Shown here: positions 1-7,351 of the stretch, in pieces | How positions within the stretch are numbered: the first letter of the stretch is position 1 | How the letters are laid out: every line of letters begins with the position of its first letter | Source: an uncultured Bacteroides sp. | GTDB lineage: Bacteria; Bacteroidota; Bacteroidia; Bacteroidales; Bacteroidaceae | Length of the DNA stretch: 49,963 nucleotides | Direction: 5' to 3' | Assembly (NCBI GenBank): GCA_947574505.1 | Contig: CANPJW010000017.1 | Span: 1 to 49,963, forward strand | Notes under the pieces: model-generated | What the model saw: the letters and a program-made list of their open reading frames with translations, nothing else | Database searches by the model: none | What the model was told of the DNA's origin: nothing | Translations under genes and position numbers: made by a program

Positions 1-246
1 TTCATCATCTATGCACTTCACCTCTCCCGTAGCGAGAAACTTCTCATAATAGGAATTATCGTCACCACGGTAAATGATAGATTCGTTTTTGTCTTTCTTG
101 ATTTTCTTTTCCTTAATTAGTTTTTCTTTTTCTACTCTGATGCGTTCAAGAAGCATAGATGCAGGTTCGTCATTAGGATCTTGCGGTACAAGTTTGCCCT
201 GTATCGCCCACTGGAGTATGCTGTTTTTAAGTTGCTTTCCGTTCAT
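1..246 (-). CDS. hsdS: Type I restriction specificity subunit HsdS, N-terminal part (runs off window)
   Basis: Reading from the ATG at 246-244 toward the left edge gives 82 codons with no stop. The start is MNGKQLKNSILQWAIQGKLV, followed by a short basic helix and the opening of a target recognition domain. This opening (helix, then G-K-L-V-P-Q) is typical of HsdS, which gives the type I methylase/nuclease complex its DNA target. Its ATG overlaps the stop of the upstream Doc-like gene by 4 bases (ATGA), so it is translationally coupled as the last visible gene of the hsd operon. The C-terminal two thirds, and any further hsdS copies or recombinase, lie outside the window. HsdS identity is fairly sure; target specificity cannot be read. 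Confidence 0.85.
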   Translation of the reverse strand, partial: MNGKQLKNSILQWAIQGKLVPQDPNDEPASMLLERIRVEKEKLIKEKKIKKDKNESIIYRGDDNSYYEKFLATGEVKCIDDE

Positions 247-719
247 TGTTCGTAATCCTCTCCTTGTATTCCTAACTCTCCTTTGCTCATGGCATTGGCA
301 ATATCTATTTTTAGTTCTTCATCATAGTCTTTACTTGTCATAAAACTATTGACGATGCGCAGCAGCAAATCTTGGTCGATATTCGATGCTGCCACATGAT
401 AAATGATAGATTCCAATGTACGCATACAGATGCAAGCGTGCCAATAGTAATTGTTTTTGTGTAAGAAGTATGTACCCAAAGTCAGTGCAATACGCTTATT
501 CCCATCATTGAAGAAATGCCCGGAACAGAATCTATACATCAGATAGGTTAGTTTGTCAGCAAAGGTCGGATAGTATAAATCATTTTGTACAAAATCCAAT
601 GTAGCACGAATACCACCTTCATCATGCACACCTTCAAAGCCACCATTACTGGCATCAATCATTTTGCCATAGATGCTTAAGGCTTCATCGTAATCTATGT
701 AAATAATTTCCTTACTCAT
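243..719 (-). CDS. Doc/Fic-family toxin-like protein inside the type I R-M operon
   Basis: 158 aa. The Fic/Doc signature is at residues 68-76 (H-F-F-N-D-G-N-K-R), with the catalytic His68 and the phosphate-binding Gly-Asn-Lys-Arg loop intact. The short helical N-terminus and overall length fit the Doc (death on curing) branch better than long Fic AMP-transferases. Doc phosphorylates EF-Tu; other Fic proteins transfer AMP or other nucleotides, and the substrate here is unknown. It overlaps the preceding gene by 8 bases and hsdS by 4, so it is made with the restriction system. No typical Phd antitoxin is next to it; the upstream DNA-binding protein is the candidate partner. Family assignment is strong, toxin activity is inferred. 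Confidence 0.8.
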   Translation of the reverse strand: MSKEIIYIDYDEALSIYGKMIDASNGGFEGVHDEGGIRATLDFVQNDLYYPTFADKLTYLMYRFCSGHFFNDGNKRIALTLGTYFLHKNNYYWHACICMRTLESIIYHVAASNIDQDLLLRIVNSFMTSKDYDEELKIDIANAMSKGELGIQGEDYEQ

Positions 720-1728
720 CTTCTGCCTGCTTTAAGCGTTTAAGCACATCTTTGTTATCCGCTAAGATACGGTCAAAATCAATAGACTGGTCACCGATGA
801 ATCGTTCAAACTCTTCAGGAGTAACAGTTTGTAGGTAATCTGCTATATTACCATGATACGCATCCCGGAAACTGAAATCCCTTGAAGCCATTTTAGTCCT
901 GGCATCATTCAGATAAGGTTTCTGCATTGGATGTTCGGCAAGTTCGTTTACAATACGCTCCACTTCTTCAATGGTAAGCAACTTACCACCATTTTCTTTA
1001 AATCGTTCACTGATGGCTGCACCCACTCCGTTTTCAAAAGAAGAGATAACCAATAGAACCTCTGAATACAACGTGTGTCGAACATTGTCTTTTGAATCCA
1101 ACTTTAATACTTCTCGGTATTCTTTAGCATTCTCTTTGAAAACAGCCTTGTAGATAAAATCTGTAATTTGGGAATACTTGTATGTGGGATGTCCGTCCAC
1201 ATATTGGTTGATGGCAGAAGTGAGATTTTTACGATAATTTTCTTCTGTGATTGCTGCAGGAAGATAATGCACATCCCTACGGTTTATATATTTTGTCCCT
1301 CCACCAGTTTTTTCATTGATGGTAGTAATCACAAAATCCAAGATAAGGCTACGGACTTTTCTCGCTTTCTCACTCTCTGTAAGTAGCATACCCATATCTA
1401 AGAATGAACGAAAATTGAACAATCCGAGCTGGGTCGTTTTGCTCCCGACATTTATGACGGGAGCAAATTGTAACTTTAACTCTTTCAGATGTTTACCTTT
1501 ACATAAAACATAACCGTTAGCCGATAATTCATCGGAATGTTTTTCCAAGTAGCGTTCTATTGTTCGTTCTTCTACTTCGTAGAAATCGGCAACCATTTTT
1601 TTTGTAAAGCGATACTCTCCCGCAAAGAGCATTCCTTCAATGTCAAGATGCTCCTGTACTTTGCTGACTGCAAAACGGTTGTTAAGTACATTTTGTCTTT
1701 CTATGTTTGAGATGGTCAAATCTTTCAT
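712..1728 (-). CDS. RhuM/antirepressor-like DNA-binding protein, candidate partner of the Doc-like protein
   Basis: 338 aa, soluble, no signal peptide. Residues about 42-75 look like a helix-turn-helix (FTKKMVADFYEVEERTIERY and following). Residues about 100-135 resemble the middle part of phage antirepressor/RhuM-type proteins (LGLFNFRSFLDMGMLL, then a basic helix). The C-terminal 60 residues are acidic and helical (FRDAYHGNIADYLQTVTPEE), a plausible toxin-binding tail. It sits 15 bases after hsdM and overlaps the Doc-like gene by 8 bases. Proteins of this broad kind occur inside type I R-M operons of other bacteria, so the arrangement is not unique. Antitoxin function is inference from the overlap alone; it may instead regulate the operon. 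Confidence 0.55.
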   Translation of the reverse strand: MKDLTISNIERQNVLNNRFAVSKVQEHLDIEGMLFAGEYRFTKKMVADFYEVEERTIERYLEKHSDELSANGYVLCKGKHLKELKLQFAPVINVGSKTTQLGLFNFRSFLDMGMLLTESEKARKVRSLILDFVITTINEKTGGGTKYINRRDVHYLPAAITEENYRKNLTSAINQYVDGHPTYKYSQITDFIYKAVFKENAKEYREVLKLDSKDNVRHTLYSEVLLVISSFENGVGAAISERFKENGGKLLTIEEVERIVNELAEHPMQKPYLNDARTKMASRDFSFRDAYHGNIADYLQTVTPEEFERFIGDQSIDFDRILADNKDVLKRLKQAEDE

Positions 1729-1743
1729 ATCACTTCACAATTA

Positions 1744-3252
1744 TCAGTTACACGATTTTATGTCTATACCGAGAATCTTTTGAATCTCAGAAAGGGTTTT
1801 GTCTATTTCATGGTCGAGTGCAGCACGTTTCTCAAAATATTGTTTGAGCAATTCTGCCGGAGGGAGTATTTCTTCTTCCTCTTTCGGGAATTTACATTGA
1901 TCGAAGTTACAATCCAAATCTATCAGCTGTTGGGCTGTAAACACACGGCTTTTTTCTCCCACTTCGTCATTGATGATTTCTTTTCGATCTTTCCACCATT
2001 CTTGAATAGGCAGCGTGTGTTCCACCTTCATAGGTTTGGTCTTTGAGAAGTGTTTGTACCCTTCCGGCATATCAAGACGATAGAACCATGTTTCTTTGGT
2101 CTTGAATCCTTCTTCGCAACCTTCGGCTTCTTCATTATTAAAGAAAAGGATGTTGGTTGCAATAGATGTGTATGGAGAGAATATAGAACCCGGCAAACGG
2201 ATGATTGTATGTAGATTGAACTTGCGAAGGAGATTTTCTTTAAGTGCAAGTTTTGCTCCATCCGTACCAAATAAGAAACCATCAGGGATAATCACACCGC
2301 ACCGTCCACCAGCTTTGAGGCGATACATGATAAGGGCGATAAACAAATCCGCAGTTTCACTTGAACGGTACTGTACTGGGAAGTTGATTTTTACGCTGTC
2401 TTCCGTGCTACCACCATACGGAGGATTCATGCCGATAACATCAACCTTGTCGCTTTCCTTGAAATCAGTAACATTCGTTCCAAGCGAATCACAGTTGGTT
2501 ATGTTGGGAGCTTCAATATCATGGAGCAGCAGGTTTGTGATGCTCAAAAGGTAGGGCAACGGTTTCCATTCCTGACCTACAACGGCATTTTGCAGTTTTT
2601 CTCCATCTGCCGCAGAGCCAATATTCCTGCCCATATATTTAAGTGTCGAGGTGAGGAAGCCTCCCGTTCCACTGGTGAAGTCGCCAAAGGTTTCGCCCAA
2701 TTTCGGGTCGAGCATCATCACAATAAAATCAGTCAATGCACGTGGTGTGTAGAACTCTCCGGCATTTCCTGCCGATTGCAGATCTTTCAAAATTCCCTCA
2801 TAAATATCTCCGAATGTGTGACGGTCGTCAGCATCGTCAAATTCGATTTCGTTTACAATGTTGACCACTTGGCGCAGAAGCGTTCCATTCTTCATATACT
2901 GGTTCAAGTCTGCAAATGTTTCTTGAACAATGCTTTTAGCTCTTGGGGTATTGGCATCTATCGGGAGATTCTTCAAGGTAGGAAACAGTTTCTCATTGAC
3001 GAAAGAGAGTAGGGCTTCTCCAGTCAATGCTTCACCGTCTTTTTTATCTATTGCCCAGTTACGCCAACGCAAATCCTCGGGGATAATGGACTTGTATTTC
3101 TCATCTTTCCATTCCCATGTTTCTTCTTGTGTGTCATAGACTTTCAAGAAGAACATCCAAGTCATCTGTTCAATTCTTTGTGCGTCACCATTGATACCTG
3201 CGTCTTGACGCATTATATTTTGGATTCGCTTTATGATATTATTTACTGCCAT
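1744..3252 (-). CDS. hsdM: Type I restriction-modification methyltransferase subunit HsdM
   Basis: 502 aa, normal HsdM length. An N-terminal helical domain (about 1-140) precedes the N6-adenine methyltransferase domain. GEFYTP is at 165-170, the AdoMet-binding loop DFTSGTGGFL at 191-200, and the catalytic N-P-P-Y motif at 276-279. The enzyme methylates adenine in the target set by HsdS and forms M2S or R2M2S complexes in the cytoplasm. It begins 2 bases after the hsdR stop, so the genes are translated together. All motifs needed for activity are visible and there is no frameshift. Confidence 0.95.
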   Translation of the reverse strand: MAVNNIIKRIQNIMRQDAGINGDAQRIEQMTWMFFLKVYDTQEETWEWKDEKYKSIIPEDLRWRNWAIDKKDGEALTGEALLSFVNEKLFPTLKNLPIDANTPRAKSIVQETFADLNQYMKNGTLLRQVVNIVNEIEFDDADDRHTFGDIYEGILKDLQSAGNAGEFYTPRALTDFIVMMLDPKLGETFGDFTSGTGGFLTSTLKYMGRNIGSAADGEKLQNAVVGQEWKPLPYLLSITNLLLHDIEAPNITNCDSLGTNVTDFKESDKVDVIGMNPPYGGSTEDSVKINFPVQYRSSETADLFIALIMYRLKAGGRCGVIIPDGFLFGTDGAKLALKENLLRKFNLHTIIRLPGSIFSPYTSIATNILFFNNEEAEGCEEGFKTKETWFYRLDMPEGYKHFSKTKPMKVEHTLPIQEWWKDRKEIINDEVGEKSRVFTAQQLIDLDCNFDQCKFPKEEEEILPPAELLKQYFEKRAALDHEIDKTLSEIQKILGIDIKSCN

Positions 3253-3254
3253 TT

Positions 3255-5585
3255 TTAAGCTGATTTATATATTTGATATTCCAATTCTCTGATGGCTTGT
3301 TCAAAAGCGACTTTGCCACCAAATAGTTTTATGATTTTTGTTGGTTTTCCTATGCTATTGAATGGCGGTATCTCCAAGATGTTCGCCTTTTCAAAGTCGA
3401 GAATACCATTCTCTGCATATTTGTCAAGAAGAGCCTCCAATACTTCACGAGCTTTACCTTCGTACTTCCCGAAGTAATTACGCTTCTTTACATTGTTTGC
3501 TCTCTCTTTCCTTGTTAATGGCGGTTGGTCAAACGCAACGTGGCATATCACATCAAAGATGTCGGCATCCTTCAATGCCGGATTAGCTTCACGTACAGCA
3601 TCTATCAGAATAGCATATTCCTTCAATTCATCCATAATGGCTTGTTTGCGTTCTGCTTCAGTCCACGTTTGTACGAAATCATTCAAACTTTGATAGTGTC
3701 GCAACAGTTGCTTTTTCGCAAACGACTGAACGCTTTCCGTTCTCATCGTCTTACCATCTTCTCCTAACACTGAAACGATTTCATGGGCAATGCGAATATT
3801 CTTACCGCTGATAAGATATTTCTCACGAGGCTCAGATACTATTGGAGTTTCTGGAGCATCAATGATTTTGTAAGGTTTGGGCTTTTTCCCTCCTCCTTTT
3901 GGTGGTTCCGGGTCGCCATCAAATGCTGGATCTTTGAATTTTGCGGTAGCATTGCGGAAATCAAGGATTTCCAAATGCCATTTGCCCTTGTCTTTTCTAA
4001 GTCGTGTACCTCGTCCAATGATTTGTTTAAATTCAGTCATAGAACCAATTTCTTTGTCTATGACGATTAAACCACAAGTTTTGCAGTCCACTCCTGTAGA
4101 TAAAAGTTCAGATGTGGTAACAATTACAGGATAAGGCTCATCTACACTAATGAAATTGTCCAGTTGTTTCTTACCTTCTTTATCCTCACCAACAATACGT
4201 GTAACATAGTAAGGCGACTTTTTACATAAATCGCTATTCATATTGATAAGCAGAGTTCTCATTTCGGCAGCTTCCTCAATATCTGAACAGAACACGATTG
4301 TCTTTGTCATACGACCAATGTCATGTAACATTTGGGTTATCCTATTTGCTACTACTTTACGCCTTAACTTGATGGCGAGGTCACGACCTATATTCTGTCT
4401 TTGATATAGTTTCTGTTCAATCTCCTTGCCCAATAAATCTATTTCACCTTCTTCTGGAGTCCATCCTTGTAAATCAATATTAATAAAGTCTGCTGTAACC
4501 CTGTATGGAGCTAAGAAACCATCTTGAATGCCTTGAAGAAGTGAATAGGTATATATTGGTTCACCAAAATAATCCAAGTTGTTCGCTCTTTCGTCAGCTT
4601 TCGGTGTGGCTGTCATACCAATTTGGGTAGCCGAACTAAAATATTCCAATACCTTGCGCCATGCGGAATCGTCTTTTGCACTTCCTCTATGACACTCATC
4701 GACAATAATTAAATCAAAGAAATTTGGCTGCACCTCCAGGAATGGGTCTGGTTTACCCTCTTTCCCGACTAATTGGTGGTATAAAGCCATATACACTTCG
4801 TATGACGAATCAATTTTTTCCTCCTCCTCTCCAACAGAAGTTATCTTGGTCATAAACTTCTTGAAAGGCTTGAAGTCTTGCACCATTGTTTGGTCAATGA
4901 GGATATTGCGGTCTGCAAGATAAAGAATCTTTTTCTTAGCCCCACTTTTATGAAGACGATGGATAATCTGGAAAGCTGTAAAAGTCTTACCTGTACCGGT
5001 TGCCATTACGACAAGTACACGCTGTTGCCCTTTAGCAATAGCTTCCACTGTACGGTCAACTGCTATACGTTGGTAATATCTTGGCTCATGGCTATGGGCA
5101 TCATAATAAAACGGTGTTTCTATTATGTTAAGTTCATCCGAAGTGTAGTTCTTGGATGCAAGATAACGATTGTATAGTTCTTCTTCTGTCGGGAAGTTTT
5201 CTAACTTGATTTCGGTTTCCTTTCCAGTGATAAAGTCATGTTCCAAGAAAGCATCACCATTACTGGAGTACGCAAATTTCAAGTCAAGGATTTGGGCATA
5301 ATCCATAGCTTGTTGAATACCACCTCCAACAGCGTGTTTATTGTCTTTAGCTTCAACTACCGCAATAGGTTTACCTTTATGATATAATAGATAATCAGCT
5401 TTTTTACCCTCCGTCACAGAATGCTGGTTGCCAACAACAAGTACTCGACCATCCGTAAAATAGTATTCCTCACGCATATTTACGCTTACTGCCCACCCTT
5501 TCTGTTGAAGTGCAGGAGTAATGAACAGAGTGCGTATCTCTTGTTCTTTGAGTTCTTTCTTGTTTACTTCCATGGCAATAATCAT
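3255..5585 (-). CDS. hsdR: Type I restriction endonuclease/translocase subunit HsdR
   Basis: 776 aa. The N-terminal nuclease shows the PD-(D/E)xK pattern (Asp64, then Glu78-x-Lys80 in PIAVVEAK). The superfamily 2 motor follows: Walker A ATGTGKT at 195-201, DECH at 296-299, T-A-T at 325-327, and an arginine-finger region QIIGRGTRLR further on. The C-terminal helical part fits the EcoEI-type HsdR C-domain. HsdR translocates DNA and cuts it when HsdS sites are unmethylated. The gene overlaps the HTH gene stop by 4 bases. A second in-frame ATG (Met5) is possible, but the first ATG keeps the ATGA coupling. The shorter length relative to EcoKI HsdR (over 1000 aa) is normal for this subfamily. Confidence 0.95.
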   Translation of the reverse strand: MIIAMEVNKKELKEQEIRTLFITPALQQKGWAVSVNMREEYYFTDGRVLVVGNQHSVTEGKKADYLLYHKGKPIAVVEAKDNKHAVGGGIQQAMDYAQILDLKFAYSSNGDAFLEHDFITGKETEIKLENFPTEEELYNRYLASKNYTSDELNIIETPFYYDAHSHEPRYYQRIAVDRTVEAIAKGQQRVLVVMATGTGKTFTAFQIIHRLHKSGAKKKILYLADRNILIDQTMVQDFKPFKKFMTKITSVGEEEEKIDSSYEVYMALYHQLVGKEGKPDPFLEVQPNFFDLIIVDECHRGSAKDDSAWRKVLEYFSSATQIGMTATPKADERANNLDYFGEPIYTYSLLQGIQDGFLAPYRVTADFINIDLQGWTPEEGEIDLLGKEIEQKLYQRQNIGRDLAIKLRRKVVANRITQMLHDIGRMTKTIVFCSDIEEAAEMRTLLINMNSDLCKKSPYYVTRIVGEDKEGKKQLDNFISVDEPYPVIVTTSELLSTGVDCKTCGLIVIDKEIGSMTEFKQIIGRGTRLRKDKGKWHLEILDFRNATAKFKDPAFDGDPEPPKGGGKKPKPYKIIDAPETPIVSEPREKYLISGKNIRIAHEIVSVLGEDGKTMRTESVQSFAKKQLLRHYQSLNDFVQTWTEAERKQAIMDELKEYAILIDAVREANPALKDADIFDVICHVAFDQPPLTRKERANNVKKRNYFGKYEGKAREVLEALLDKYAENGILDFEKANILEIPPFNSIGKPTKIIKLFGGKVAFEQAIRELEYQIYKSA

Positions 5586-5791
5586 TTATTATTTGCACTA
5601 CTAACAATCAAATCTTTTACATCAATATTAAGGGCATTAGCTATGTCATTAAGTGTCTTGAGGTCTGGCTGAACAGTATTACTACACCATTTACTCACAG
5701 TGCAGTTGGATTTCCCTATCTGCTCAGCAAGCCATTTTCCTGTTTTCTGTTGCTCAGCAAGTACTACTTTTAGTCTATTAAAATTAGCCAT
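5582..5791 (-). CDS. Small XRE-family HTH regulator at the head of the hsd operon
   Basis: 69 aa, nearly all one Cro/CI-type helix-turn-helix: KTGKWLAEQIGKSNCTVSKW is the HTH core, followed by LKTLNDIANALNIDVKDLI, the usual fourth and fifth helices. Position and size resemble controller (C) proteins of restriction-modification systems, which delay nuclease synthesis by binding an operator upstream of their own gene. A 16-bp perfect palindrome lies upstream of its promoter (5855-5870). The ATG at 5791 follows a purine-rich stretch on the minus strand. Regulation of hsdR is inference; the domain is clear. Confidence 0.8.
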   Translation of the reverse strand: MANFNRLKVVLAEQQKTGKWLAEQIGKSNCTVSKWCSNTVQPDLKTLNDIANALNIDVKDLIVSSANNK

Positions 5792-5816
5792 GAGGTAAAA
5801 TGTTTTAATTTAAGAG

Positions 5817-5824
5817 CAAATTTA
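5817..5824 (-). promoter_or_regulatory. Bacteroidales -7 box for the HTH-hsdRMS operon
   Basis: On the minus strand this reads TAAATTTG, matching the Bacteroidales TAnnTTTG box, about 26 bases upstream of the HTH start codon. A TTG lies roughly 22 bases further upstream; the -33 element is weak. Confidence 0.5.
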
Positions 5825-5849
5825 TATAATTTGTTTGACAACAGAGCAA

Positions 5850-5876
5850 CTTCCGATAATAATTATTATCAGGAAG
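5850..5876. promoter_or_regulatory. Palindrome upstream of the hsd operon (candidate operator)
   Basis: GATAATAATTATTATC at 5855-5870 is a perfect 16-bp palindrome. It is framed by CTTCC (5850-5854) and GGAAG (5872-5876), which extend the symmetry with one unpaired base. It lies 26-52 bases upstream of the -7 box, where an operator for the HTH protein is expected. There is no T-run on either side, so a terminator is less likely. Confidence 0.45.
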
Positions 5877-5959
5877 CGAAAAAATGACTGAATATAGGCG
5901 TAAATATGCGATTTTATGGTCATTATCAAGAACCATATGCACAATATCTATTGTTATCC

Positions 5960-6697
5960 CTATATGATGTTCTCATCTATTTCAATCTTGTGTTGTCCAG
6001 CAGTCGTGCGTAAGTTCTTCCTTATGGTATCAATGGTAGAGTTGGAAAACCATTCATTGAAAGTCTGCAAGACAAACTTTGCTGTAATGTCACCATTAAT
6101 GTTATATTGAAATGCAATGTTCCATGCAAAGTTTTTCAATGAGATTTGTGTAACTGAAGAGCGTTTTTTGATGTGAATTTCTGTCGTGCTAAGAACTCGC
6201 CTATTGGTGACAAAGTATCCAACGCATTCACAGATTTGGAAAATGTCTGCTTCGTCAAAGTCTAATCGTTTGAATGTGTTTCGTGTGTATTTCATTATAG
6301 CATCAAGTTTCTCATCATCTTCTTTTTCTTTTTGTTGTCGATATTGCTGTTGCTCGTGTTGAAATTCGTAATGAAATAGCTCCATCCTTTTCGTTAGAAT
6401 CTTATTGTTCTCTATAATTGATGGAATACTTTCAGAAACACATTTTCCTTTATTCTGTTGAGTAGTTATCATTGGATTTTGACTTGAAATAGAACTCCAA
6501 TCCATTATATGTGCCGATAAAGAGATACATAAATGGTATAGGAACTTTAGGGCAACATAGCATGCCACTACAACGAATGGTAGCATGCTTAATTCTACAC
6601 CAGCAATATCACATACAGGAAATGATATTATTGCTGCCAATAACACTGTTACCACCTCTATTACTATGGAGTGGAATGTATGTTGTTTATGTTCCAT
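5960..6697 (-). CDS. Unrecognised inner-membrane protein with cytoplasmic coiled coil
   Basis: 245 aa. Two hydrophobic segments at about 11-33 and 38-62 form a hairpin in the membrane, followed by a polar linker. A charged, glutamine-rich coiled-coil stretch runs at about 105-130 (EFQHEQQQYRQQKEKEDDEK). A C-terminal soluble domain of about 115 residues includes EADIFQICECVGYFVTNRRV and a basic patch. I do not recognise the family. It has its own promoter and stands alone between the restriction operon and the big helicase, all on one strand. Two-TM proteins with soluble tails occur as membrane effectors in defence islands, but nothing in this sequence proves such a role. Confidence 0.7.
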   Translation of the reverse strand: MEHKQHTFHSIVIEVVTVLLAAIISFPVCDIAGVELSMLPFVVVACYVALKFLYHLCISLSAHIMDWSSISSQNPMITTQQNKGKCVSESIPSIIENNKILTKRMELFHYEFQHEQQQYRQQKEKEDDEKLDAIMKYTRNTFKRLDFDEADIFQICECVGYFVTNRRVLSTTEIHIKKRSSVTQISLKNFAWNIAFQYNINGDITAKFVLQTFNEWFSNSTIDTIRKNLRTTAGQHKIEIDENII

Positions 6698-6723
6698 GCC
6701 TATTTTTCTTTATGATTGTTTTG

Positions 6724-6731
6724 CAAAGGTA
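6724..6731 (-). promoter_or_regulatory. -7 box for the orphan membrane protein gene
   Basis: The minus strand reads TACCTTTG, a full match to TAnnTTTG, 26 bases upstream of the ATG at 6697. A TTTC about 21 bases further upstream could be a weak -33 box. Confidence 0.55.
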
Positions 6732-7000
6732 TAACAGATTTCCATAAAAAACGAAAGACAACAATAGGTGACAATTTTATAATCAGCTCATTTTGCGCTA
6801 TTTGTGAAAAGAAAAGCATAACAAGTGAAAACATCTGGTAGCAAATGAAAACATCTGCAAATAGAAAATTTGCTATCAAATAATCATAAAAGTTTTATTG
6901 TCATGAGAGGCATTTCATGTCATCATTTTTAGAGTGTATCGCACAAAAATAAGTCATATTTGTACCATAATTTTATAACTAATTGATTTATATATTGAAT
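6732..7000. other. AT-rich gene-free stretch with a 12-bp direct repeat
   Basis: No credible reading frame or RNA gene seen. The only structure is TGAAAACATCTG twice, at 6826-6837 and 6846-6857, start-to-start distance 20 bases (two helix turns). The remainder is AT-rich spacer. Confidence 0.5.
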
Positions 7001-7092
7001 TATCTTTGAGGAAGTGAAGTAATCCCGATAAGGATACAGATAATAAACAATAAACAAAAGCGTGCAGCTCTGGTGAGTTGCACGCTTTTTGC
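7001..7092 (+). ncRNA. Candidate small RNA: -7 box, short leader, intrinsic terminator
   Basis: A plus-strand TATCTTTG (TAnnTTTG) sits at 7001-7008. Transcription would start near 7014 and reach a strong hairpin at 7056-7089 followed by T-residues. The transcript would be about 75-80 nt, with an unstructured AC-rich 5' half and no reading frame. No plus-strand gene lies nearby, so the terminator has no other obvious client. There is no good -33 box. The alternative is a leader left over from a mobile element. Confidence 0.4.
7056..7092 (+). terminator. Rho-independent terminator
   Basis: Stem AAAAGCGTGCAGCTC / GAGTTGCACGCTTTT (15 pairs with one G-T), 4-nt loop, T-run on the plus strand. The symmetry lets it work in both directions. 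Confidence 0.7.
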
Positions 7093-7148
7093 GTTTATGC
7101 GTTATGCTCTTTTTTAGGGATATTCAGTAAATTTTTCTAAGAAAGGGT

Positions 7149-7190
7149 GCTTACTGTCCGTATAGGCAAAAGCCGATACGGACAGTAAGC
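7149..7190. repeat. Perfect 15-bp inverted repeat with extended hairpin
   Basis: GCTTACTGTCCGTAT at 7149-7163 is matched exactly by its reverse complement at 7176-7190. The 12-base spacer contains a further GGC/GCC pair round an AAAA loop, so it would fold as one long hairpin. No T-run follows on either strand. It stands about 160 bases beyond the stop of the large helicase gene. Terminator, protein site and recombination site all remain possible. The rest of 7191-7351 holds nothing I can name. Confidence 0.6.
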
Positions 7191-7351
7191 CATGACTTCA
7201 TTTTCCTACGTTCCAGCATTTCCTTGAAATCGTAGGCCGACACATTTCGCTATCAATGTATTGTTATGTATTTGTATCGGTTTCTTATTTAAGCATAATA
7301 TTTTGCTTTTTATTATAATGGTGGTAGTGTGATAATTTCAAACATTTTAGC

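Noticed and set aside
2096..3012. 152- and 163-codon plus-strand frames opposite hsdM
   Set aside because: Antisense to the methyltransferase motifs; no recognisable domain.
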